From positions 2,328,501 to 2,392,500 of the forward strand of contig NZ_CP146343.1 in the NCBI RefSeq assembly GCF_037055275.1: DNA of 64,000 nt. The letters run 5' to 3'. The stretch comes from Pseudomonas sp. ML2-2023-3 (GTDB taxonomy: Bacteria > Pseudomonadota > Gammaproteobacteria > Pseudomonadales > Pseudomonadaceae). The position numbers and the translations under genes were made by a program. Under the pieces are notes generated by a model. It had not been told where the DNA came from. It searched no databases and worked only from the letters and a program-made list of their open reading frames with translations. This document shows positions 8,155 through 15,869 of the stretch, in pieces (position 1 is the first letter of the stretch; each line of letters begins with the position of its first letter).

Positions 8155-8840
8155 AGCTGGGCACCTCTGACGCCGACCGAATAGCGGCGCTCAAGCCACA
8201 TCAATACACCGTTGGACACCGTGGTCAGGGCCAGATAAATCAGCCCGCCGATCACGCTGAAAAAGAACAAGTCCATCGAGTTCTTGCCGGCATCCTGGGT
8301 GACTTTGACGATATCGATCAAACCGATGATCGACACCAGCGCGGTCGCCTTGATCAGTACCTGCCAGTTATTGCCGATGCCCGGCAGCGCGAAGCGCATC
8401 ATTTGCGGGAACAGCACGCGGATGAAGACCTGACGCCGATTCATGCCGTACGCCACGGCTGCCTCAAGCTGGCCTGCCGGCACGGCCTGAAAGGCGCCGC
8501 GAAAGGTTTCGGTGAAATACGCCCCGTAAATGAAGCCCAGGGTCAGTACCCCGGCGGCGAACGGGTTGATATCGATTTGCTCGACCTGCAGCCATTCGGT
8601 GAGGTTGTTCAGCCAGATTTGCAGGCTGAAGAACAGCAGCAGCATGATGACCAGATCCGGCACGCTACGGATCAGCGTGGTGTAGCCCGCTGCCAGGTAG
8701 CGCACGGCCGGTTGCCTGGACAGCTTGGCTGACGCGCCGATCAGTCCCAGCGTGACGGCCAGCAGCATCGACAGCAGTGCCAGCTGGATTGTCGCCAGCG
8801 TCCCGTCGACGATCAGTGAGCCATAGCCCTGTAAGAACAT
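8151..8840 (-). CDS. Polar amino acid ABC transporter permease (HisQ-like)
   Basis: A 229-residue inner membrane half-permease. The EAA loop is seen as EAAVAYGMNRRQVFIRVLFP, followed by GIGNNW. The frame extends further upstream, but the ATG at 8840 (MFLQGYG...) gives the usual HisQ length and has GGAG nine bases before it. A long hairpin lies between it and the substrate-binding protein gene. It forms the heterodimer with the HisM-like permease encoded next. Confidence 0.92.
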   Translation of the reverse strand: MFLQGYGSLIVDGTLATIQLALLSMLLAVTLGLIGASAKLSRQPAVRYLAAGYTTLIRSVPDLVIMLLLFFSLQIWLNNLTEWLQVEQIDINPFAAGVLTLGFIYGAYFTETFRGAFQAVPAGQLEAAVAYGMNRRQVFIRVLFPQMMRFALPGIGNNWQVLIKATALVSIIGLIDIVKVTQDAGKNSMDLFFFSVIGGLIYLALTTVSNGVLMWLERRYSVGVRGAQL

Positions 8841-8900
8841 GTTCTGTCGCTCCATGGGCAACGACGGTCCGCAGACCGGTTGCACGAAAGTGAACTGCAA

Positions 8901-8936
8901 GGCACCGGATTACCTGCATGCAGGTGATCCGGCGCC
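8901..8936. other. Intra-operon hairpin between the binding-protein and permease genes
   Basis: Two 18-base arms beginning GGCACCGGATTACCTGCA meet with no loop and only two mismatches. No T-run follows, so it may act to stabilise the upstream message and give more binding protein than permease. Confidence 0.65.
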
Positions 8937-8950
8937 GTTCAGACGCGGGC

Positions 8951-9721
8951 TCAGTTATAGATGTCGAAGGTGAAGTACTTTTTCTGGATCGTGTCGTAGG
9001 TGCCGTCCTGGTGCATCGCGGCCAATGCCCGGTTGATGGCTTCGAGCAGTACCGGGTCGTCCTTGCGCAGACCGATGGCGATGCCTTCGCCGAGGATCTC
9101 GATGTTGGACACCGCGTCGCCGGCGAAGGCGAAGCCGTTGTTTTTGCTGGTTTGCAAGAAGCCGATATCGGCCACTGCCGCATCGGTCAGGCTGGCGTCG
9201 ATCCGGCCGCTGACCAGGTCGGGATACAGCAGGTCCTGGTTGGGGTAGGTGACCATGATCACCCCTTGCGGCGCCCAGATGGCTTTGACGTAAGCCTCTT
9301 GAGTCGTGCCTTGGGCGACGCCCACGCGTTTGCCTTTCAGCGATTCCGGGGTCGGCAGCAAGCCGCTGTCTTTTTTGGCGATCAATCGGTTAGGGGAGTT
9401 GTAGAGACGGTCCGAGAACGCGACGTTCTTTTTGCGCTGCTCGTTAACGGTCATGGCCGACAACACCGCGTCGAATTTCTTCGCCCGCAAGGCAGGGATG
9501 CTGCTGTCGAACGGGGTCTCGACCCATTTGCACTTGACCTTGAGTTCGGCGCAGATGGCATTGCCCAGATCAATATCAAAACCCACCAGTTCACCCTTTT
9601 CGTTTTTGGATTCGAAGGGTGCGAAGGTCGGGTCGACGCCGAAGCGAATCTCGGTCAAGTCCTTGGCCAGGATGCCGGTGGATGTCAGGGCTAAGACAGC
9701 TGCGAGGACAAGTTTTTTCAT
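8951..9721 (-). CDS. Polar amino acid ABC transporter, periplasmic binding protein (ArgT/HisJ-like)
   Basis: A 256-residue protein. Residues 1-19 form a signal peptide (MKKLVLAAVLALTSTGILA). The mature part follows the family-3 solute-binding pattern: IRFGVDPTFAPFES, LVGFDIDLGNAICAEL, and FDAVLSAMTVNEQRKKNVAFS. It is the first gene of the minus-strand operon. Such proteins bind basic amino acids, opines or derivatives; the pocket residues cannot be decided by eye. The gene faces a LysR regulator. Confidence 0.92.
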   Translation of the reverse strand: MKKLVLAAVLALTSTGILAKDLTEIRFGVDPTFAPFESKNEKGELVGFDIDLGNAICAELKVKCKWVETPFDSSIPALRAKKFDAVLSAMTVNEQRKKNVAFSDRLYNSPNRLIAKKDSGLLPTPESLKGKRVGVAQGTTQEAYVKAIWAPQGVIMVTYPNQDLLYPDLVSGRIDASLTDAAVADIGFLQTSKNNGFAFAGDAVSNIEILGEGIAIGLRKDDPVLLEAINRALAAMHQDGTYDTIQKKYFTFDIYN

Positions 9722-10070
9722 TTTTATTTTCCTTTGTCTGACGGGGGCGGCGTGATGACCGTGCTACAAATACGTCGTGCATTGATCGTACCTGTATATA
9801 CATGATGAGCAATTTACAGGCCAATTCCGCTGGATGGCGTGCCAGAGCAGTTGCCTGGATAGGTTAGGGCCAGGAATGCACGGGCCATGTCACTCAACAA
9901 CGGTGTGTCGTTACGTAGAGTTACATTCGTGTGGGAAATTTCCTCGTTCTGCTGCGGGGGGTGGCAAGACCAGAATACGAGGCTTTCATTTTTCTAAAAG
10001 AGGGTGAAAGCTGTGGCTTCCTATAGCTGCGCTAAAGTATCAACCCGTCGATTTGCCTCAGGAGATGCTG
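9722..10070. other. Divergent control region between the ABC operon and the LysR gene
   Basis: About 350 bases with no gene. CCTCGTTCTG (9942-9951) and CAGAATACGAGG (9971-9982) form an inverted repeat, and GACCAGAATACGAGGC (9968-9983) is almost the same as the motif at 5320-5335. CAGGAG (10059-10064) is the ribosome site of the LysR gene. I cannot pick promoters with confidence. Confidence 0.5.
9942..9983. promoter_or_regulatory. Inverted repeat shared with the Rieske promoter, possible LysR operator
   Basis: The arms CCTCGTTCTG and CAGAATACGAGG are inverted, and the right arm matches 15 of 16 bases of the motif at 5320-5335. It lies about 90 bases before the LysR start and about 220 before the binding-protein start. 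Confidence 0.45.
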
Positions 10071-11006
10071 ATGAACAGCTTGCCTTCCCTGCGTGCCCTG
10101 CAGGTTTTTGAAGCCGTTGGACGTTTCGGCGGGATTGTTGAGGCGGCCAGGCGCCTCGGGATTTCAGCAGGAGCGGTGAGCCAGCAGATGAAACTGCTGG
10201 AAGACACTCTGGGGTTGAGCCTGACCCACAAGGTCGGCAAGCGCATCCGCCTGACCGTTGCCGGTCAGCGTTACCACGAGAGTTGTGCTGCGGCTTTTGA
10301 AAGCCTGCGCGTTGCCCAGACCGAGGTCGAACGCTCGAAAAATGCCAGCAACCTGCGCATCAGTGCTTTGCCGTCGTTGCTCTCGGAGTGGCTGGCACCC
10401 CACGTCTATGCCTGGCAGGACGAACATCCGCAGCTCAATGTGTTTCTCGACGCCAGCCATGCAGAGCCCTCGACTGAGGGGTATGACATCGACTTTCGTT
10501 TCACCTACGGCGATTACGTGGCGGGCGAAAACGCTATCGAGCTGTACCGCGATTGCGTGGTGCCCGTGCTGAGCCCGCAGTTATTACGCGCCGACGCTGC
10601 GCTCAATAGCCCCAAGGACTTGTTGGCGTATCCCTTGCTGTCGATTGACTGGTTGCCCAAGTTCGCGTCGCCACCGTCCTGGCGCGACTGGTTCAAGGAC
10701 CGGCGGGTGGACTGTGAAGGCCTGCGTGATGGTTATCGGGTCTATTCACTGTCGTCCATGGCGATCCATGCGGCGCTGGCGGGGCAGGGCGTGGTGCTGG
10801 CGCAGTATTCGATGGTGGCTGATGCGTTGGCGCAAGGGCGCCTGATCATGCCGTTTGCCCACGGCTTGCCCTTGCCTTCGGCGTATTTTCTGGTGGGTGC
10901 AAAGGGGGCTTTTGACAAGGCGCACTGTCGCGACTTTCATCGCTGGATGGTGGCCAAGGGGCGGGAACAGAGAGTGGCGAGTCAGCGGTTGCTGGAGAAC
11001 ACATAA
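10071..11006 (+). CDS. LysR family transcriptional regulator (GcvA-like)
   Basis: A 311-residue regulator. The N-terminal winged HTH covers about 1-65, with the recognition region AARRLGISAGAVSQQMKLLE. The rest is a LysR effector domain of the GcvA/AmpR branch (SLPSLRALQVFEAVGR start, WLAPHV..W, LLSIDWLP). The ATG at 10071 follows CAGGAG. It is divergent from the amino acid ABC operon and is its likely regulator. The same motif occurs before the Rieske genes, so it may control them too (inference). Confidence 0.9.
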   Translation: MNSLPSLRALQVFEAVGRFGGIVEAARRLGISAGAVSQQMKLLEDTLGLSLTHKVGKRIRLTVAGQRYHESCAAAFESLRVAQTEVERSKNASNLRISALPSLLSEWLAPHVYAWQDEHPQLNVFLDASHAEPSTEGYDIDFRFTYGDYVAGENAIELYRDCVVPVLSPQLLRADAALNSPKDLLAYPLLSIDWLPKFASPPSWRDWFKDRRVDCEGLRDGYRVYSLSSMAIHAALAGQGVVLAQYSMVADALAQGRLIMPFAHGLPLPSAYFLVGAKGAFDKAHCRDFHRWMVAKGREQRVASQRLLENT

Positions 11007-11018
11007 CCTGAAACCAAC

Positions 11019-11103
11019 GTGGGAGCGAGCTTGCTCGCGATGCCGGCGACACGGTCATTCAGCCAGACCGTGTAGCTGCCATCGCGAGCAAGCCCGCTCC
11101 CAC
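11019..11103. repeat. REP element pair (type A)
   Basis: GTGGGAGCGAGCTTGCTCGC with its inverted partner, lying between the convergent LysR and DAHP synthase genes. Confidence 0.85.
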
Positions 11104-11116
11104 CTGTCAGTGCGCT

Positions 11117-12193
11117 TTAGCCGCGATCACGCTTGGGCAGTACATCCTTGAGCTTGGCGCGCATGCTGCGCAGGGTGCTCTCGGTGGACGCCCAGTCGAT
11201 GCAGGCGTCGGTAATCGACACGCCGTACTGCAAGTCTTCCAGGTTTTTAGGGATTGCCTGGCAGCCCCAGTTCAAGTGACTTTCAACCATCAGGCCGATA
11301 ATCGACTGGTTGCCCTCGACGATCTGGTTGGCCACGTTCTCCATTACCAGCGGTTGCAGTGCCGGGTCTTTGTTGGAGTTGGCGTGGCTGCAGTCGACCA
11401 TGATGTTCGGGCGGTTTTTCGCTTTGTTCAGTGCCTGCTCGCAGAGCGCAACGCTGACCGAATCATAGTTCGGCTTGCCATTGCCACCGCGCAATACCAC
11501 GTGGCCGTAGGCGTTACCCTTGGTGGTAACGATCGACACGCCGCCTTCCTGGTTGATACCCAGGAAACGATGGGGGCTGGAGACCGACTGCAGGGCGTTG
11601 ATGGCAACGGTCAGGCCGCCATCGGTGCCGTTTTTGAAGCCTACCGACGAAGACAGGCCAGAGGCCATTTCGCGGTGGGTCTGGGATTCGGTGGTGCGTG
11701 CGCCAATGGCCGACCAGCTGATCAGGTCCTGCAGGTACTGCGGGGAGATCGGATCAAGGGCTTCAGTGGCCGTTGGCAGGCCCATTTCAGCCAGGTCCAG
11801 CAGCAGCTTGCGGCCGATGTGCAGGCCGTCTTCGATCTTGAATGAGTCGTCCAGGTACGGGTCGTTGATCAGACCTTTCCAGCCAACAGTGGTGCGTGGT
11901 TTTTCAAAATAAACGCGCATGACCAGATACAGCGTATCGCTGACTTCTGCGGCGAGCACTTTCAGGCGCTCGGCATACTCGTGGGCAGCCTTGATATCGT
12001 GGATCGAGCAAGGCCCGATGACAACGAACAGTCGATGGTCAGTGCCATCCAGGATGTTGCGAATCACCTCACGCCCTTTGGTCACCGTCTGCAGAGCCGT
12101 TTCACGCAAAGGCATTTCGCGCTTGAGCTGTTCAGGTGTGATCAGGGTTTCGTTGGAGGCAACGTTTAGGTCGTCGATCGGTAAATCAGCCAT
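11117..12193 (-). CDS. 3-deoxy-7-phosphoheptulonate (DAHP) synthase, class I
   Basis: A 358-residue first enzyme of the shikimate pathway, condensing phosphoenolpyruvate with erythrose 4-phosphate. Class I motifs are clear: VVIGPCSIHD with the metal-binding Cys, RVYFEKPRTTVGWKG, ISWSAIGARTTESQTHRE, and MVDCSHANSNKD. The frame is open far upstream, but the ATG at 12193 (MADLPIDDL...) gives the usual length. Which aromatic amino acid inhibits it cannot be told by eye, so no symbol is given. It lies in the cysB neighbourhood as in other pseudomonads. Confidence 0.95.
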   Translation of the reverse strand: MADLPIDDLNVASNETLITPEQLKREMPLRETALQTVTKGREVIRNILDGTDHRLFVVIGPCSIHDIKAAHEYAERLKVLAAEVSDTLYLVMRVYFEKPRTTVGWKGLINDPYLDDSFKIEDGLHIGRKLLLDLAEMGLPTATEALDPISPQYLQDLISWSAIGARTTESQTHREMASGLSSSVGFKNGTDGGLTVAINALQSVSSPHRFLGINQEGGVSIVTTKGNAYGHVVLRGGNGKPNYDSVSVALCEQALNKAKNRPNIMVDCSHANSNKDPALQPLVMENVANQIVEGNQSIIGLMVESHLNWGCQAIPKNLEDLQYGVSITDACIDWASTESTLRSMRAKLKDVLPKRDRG

Positions 12194-12324
12194 CGTGTTA
12201 CTCGTCAGGTCACGGGTGCCGGCCGCCAGCGATCCCCGTGCGGCGGAGCACAGCTTGATTGAGCGCATCGGGGAGCCGAACCTTAACGCGTTATCCGGTA
12301 AGTCGACAATGGGCAGGCACAGCT

Positions 12325-12771
12325 TTAATCCAGTACCGCCTGCGCCATTGCGTGATCCAGGGTTGCCTGAGAGAACTCTACGGCGTGGTGGCTGACCCAT
12401 TCCAGGGCAAGGGCTTCCAGGTCTTGCGGACATGAGCTTTGCTGTTGCTGAAGGCGGGAGTAGTGCTCGATCTGGCAGATCTGTTCGCCCATGCGCGCCC
12501 CGAACAGCGCTTGTTCGTCGATCAGGGCTACCCCGATGCGATAGCCGTCCAGGTGTTTCTCGCACCAGGCTATATAGCCCGGATAGTGTGCGCTTTCCCC
12601 CAGGGTGGGCATGTACATGTCGACGGCGGTACCCCGTCGCCAGGCTCTATCGGTGTTGCATGACACGCCTGCGAGGCTGATAGAGTGCAGCTTGTGGCGC
12701 GAAAGTGAAGGTTGTTTGCGTCGCGTTATCTCAACGGGAATATCGTCTGGGTGAGGTAAAAAACGACCCAT
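12325..12771 (-). CDS. PilZ domain protein
   Basis: A 148-residue protein with a PilZ-like c-di-GMP-binding pattern: an RRKQPSLSRHKLHSISLAGVS stretch provides the RxxxR and the following S-x-x-G, then the beta strands VDMYMP and GYRIGVALID. The C-terminal third is helical and Gln-rich and unrelated to the fold. The ATG at 12771 has GGAG nine bases upstream; a TTG 15 bases earlier is in frame but less likely. It probably acts as a cytoplasmic c-di-GMP receptor. The upstream thioredoxin-like gene is divergent. Confidence 0.75.
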   Translation of the reverse strand: MGRFLPHPDDIPVEITRRKQPSLSRHKLHSISLAGVSCNTDRAWRRGTAVDMYMPTLGESAHYPGYIAWCEKHLDGYRIGVALIDEQALFGARMGEQICQIEHYSRLQQQQSSCPQDLEALALEWVSHHAVEFSQATLDHAMAQAVLD

Positions 12772-12819
12772 GAAAGCTGACTCCAAGTGCCATCAAATTA
12801 GTATTGTCTTTTGAGTATA

Positions 12820-13155
12820 GTGACTGAAATGGAACTGACAGACTTTGATGCCGATCAGCGCCTGCTGGCGTTGCCCGGGACTTCACTGGTGATCTTCACC
12901 AGCGCGGGTTGTTCGGCCTGCCGTACTGCGCGGCGCATGTTGCCCGCTATGCAGTTGCCCGTTGATCGGTTGTGCTGGATCGATGCCGGTGACAATGGTG
13001 GTCTGGTCGAACGTTACGAGATTTTCCATCTGCCCACCCTGTTTGTGGTGCGCGATGGGGCCTTCTACGGTGAGTTGAAGTCCCGCCTGAGTGAGGGCGA
13101 ACTGGCGCACCATATTCGACTCGCCTTGATGCATGAGCCTGACGAGCTACCGTGA
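12820..13155 (+). CDS. Thioredoxin-family protein
   Basis: A protein of about 111 residues with one thioredoxin-like domain. The redox motif is CSACR, after the strand SLVIFTSAG, and a cis-Pro is present in FHLPTLFVV. No signal peptide, so cytoplasmic. The start is uncertain: TTG 12811, GTG 12820 and ATG 12829 are all in frame and none has a good ribosome site. The end lies just before the 5'-nucleotidase start, so they probably form an operon. The partner of the redox site is unknown. Confidence 0.8.
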   Translation: MTEMELTDFDADQRLLALPGTSLVIFTSAGCSACRTARRMLPAMQLPVDRLCWIDAGDNGGLVERYEIFHLPTLFVVRDGAFYGELKSRLSEGELAHHIRLALMHEPDELP

Positions 13156-13193
13156 AGCGGTGTCCGAACCCGCTTCAAACCTGTGGAGGCAAC

Positions 13194-14111
13194 ATGAGCA
13201 AAGGCTTAAAGGGCAAGCTGGTGCTGGCCATTTCTTCTCGGGCCCTGTTCGATTTGAGTGATAGCCATCAGGTGTATCTGAACAAGGGGATCGAGGCCTA
13301 CCGGCAATACCAGATCGAGCATGAAGATGAAGTACTGGCGCCGGGGGATGCCTTCGCGCTGGTCAAAAAGCTCCTCAGTTTCAACGCAAGCCTTGGGCGT
13401 GACCGGGTCGAGGTGGTGCTGGTGTCACGCAACAGTGCCGATACCGGGTTGCGGGTATTCAATTCCATCCAGCATTACGGCCTGGATATTTCCCGTGCAG
13501 CCTTCAGCGGCGGGCGCAATCCCCATCCGTACCTCAATGCCTTTGGCTGTGACCTGTTTTTGTCGACCCATGCCGAGGATGTGCGCAGTGCACTGGATGC
13601 AGGTTTTGCGGCGGCGACCATCCTGTCGGGGGGGGCACTGCGGGCCGAGAGCAACGAGTTGCGCATTGCCTTCGACGGTGACGCGGTGCTGTTTTCCGAT
13701 GAGTCGGAGCGGGTTTTCCAGTCCGGTGGCCTGGAGGCTTTTCAGTCTCTTGAACGCGAATCTGCCCGCAACCCGCTGCGTGGTGGGCCGTTCAAAGGTT
13801 TCCTGGAGGCGCTGAACCTGCTGCAGCGCGAGTTTCCTGATGACGCCTGCCCGATTCGTACCGCGCTGGTCACCGCACGGTCGGCCCCAGCCCATGAGCG
13901 GGTGATCCGTACCCTGCGCGATTGGGATATTCGCCTGGACGAGTCGCTGTTTCTCGGAGGACTGGACAAGTCGGCGTTTCTGGAGGCCTTTGCTGCCGAT
14001 GTGTTTTTTGATGATCAGGCGGGTCATTGCGAAAGGGCGCGCCAGGTTGTCGCTACCGGTCATGTTCCACACGGCATCAGCAATGAATCCCGGGATTCGG
14101 TGCCCGAGTAA
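13194..14111 (+). CDS. 5'-nucleotidase (NT5C1-like family)
   Basis: A 305-residue member of the family related to the cytosolic 5'-nucleotidase 1 of animals, which dephosphorylates nucleoside monophosphates. Motifs seen: KLVLAISSRALFDLSDSH at the start (replacing the usual HAD DxD region), SRNSADTGLRVFNSI, FSGGRNPHPYLNAF, and LFLGGLDKSAFLEAFAADVFFDDQ near the end, which holds the acidic metal site. The ATG at 13194 is set by GGAGG eight bases upstream. It follows the thioredoxin-like gene closely. Confidence 0.85.
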   Translation: MSKGLKGKLVLAISSRALFDLSDSHQVYLNKGIEAYRQYQIEHEDEVLAPGDAFALVKKLLSFNASLGRDRVEVVLVSRNSADTGLRVFNSIQHYGLDISRAAFSGGRNPHPYLNAFGCDLFLSTHAEDVRSALDAGFAAATILSGGALRAESNELRIAFDGDAVLFSDESERVFQSGGLEAFQSLERESARNPLRGGPFKGFLEALNLLQREFPDDACPIRTALVTARSAPAHERVIRTLRDWDIRLDESLFLGGLDKSAFLEAFAADVFFDDQAGHCERARQVVATGHVPHGISNESRDSVPE

Positions 14112-14203
14112 GCCTGCATGCAGGTGGTCGAGGGGGCTTCGTAGTTGTCCGGGCGCTGCTAAGCTGAATCTACCTCGTTCATCAAAGCTGTCGGGAAGGT
14201 CGC

Positions 14204-14704
14204 ATGATTCGCTCAATTCTCTATGCCACTGACCTCGGCGTTTATGCGCCCGTTGTAATGCAGCATGCGCTGGGGCTTGCCCGCAGCTTCGGCGCCGATC
14301 TGTTTGTGGTGCATGTAGTCGAACCCATGGGGCTGTTTGCCGAGTCAGTCCTGCAGAGTTATCTCGATGAGCATGCGTTGAACGAACTGCACCGCCAGGG
14401 CATGCACACCATGCTGTCGAATATTGAATTGCGTGTCCTTGAGAATCTTCGTGAGGAGTTGGCAGGGTGGGAGTTGGAACTGGCCCTGATTCGCTCGGTC
14501 AAGGTTATTCAGGGTGAACCTTCACAAGTCATTCTGGAGCAGTCGAAAAAGTTGTGCGTAGATCTGCTGATCCTGGGCAGTCACGCCCAGCCCACGGGGG
14601 GCGAGTCGCATTTGGGGCGAACCGCAACCAGGGTCATCGAGCTGGCGCAGATGCCGGTATATCTGGTGCCGCTGACACAGCGTCGGCGCAGCGCTGATGT
14701 GTAA
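14204..14704 (+). CDS. Universal stress protein (UspA family)
   Basis: A 166-residue single-domain Usp protein. It begins with the strand and loop IRSILYATDLG, and the ATP-binding-type motif LILGSHAQPTGGESHLGRTATRVIELAQMPVYLVP follows the G-2x-G-9x-G(S/T) pattern only loosely. This is the usual position near cysB in pseudomonads. No signal peptide or membrane segment. The gene stands alone, with its own gap of about 90 bases before it and about 110 bases to cysB. Confidence 0.9.
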   Translation: MIRSILYATDLGVYAPVVMQHALGLARSFGADLFVVHVVEPMGLFAESVLQSYLDEHALNELHRQGMHTMLSNIELRVLENLREELAGWELELALIRSVKVIQGEPSQVILEQSKKLCVDLLILGSHAQPTGGESHLGRTATRVIELAQMPVYLVPLTQRRRSADV

Positions 14705-14808
14705 GGCTGATGAATCGATAAAAACGATAAAAAGTTCTAGATTTCTTATTCCAACCTTCCATATAGTTATATATCGCCGCCGATACCCTTGGCGTCTATC
14801 AGCTTTGA

Positions 14809-15792
<984 letters not shown>

Positions 15793-15869
15793 GTGCAGCG
15801 TTTACCCCGTAGGTGTGGCTTTGTGCGGCGCCTGCGGGGTGCTTGTCACGACCTGTGTGAGCGTTCCAG

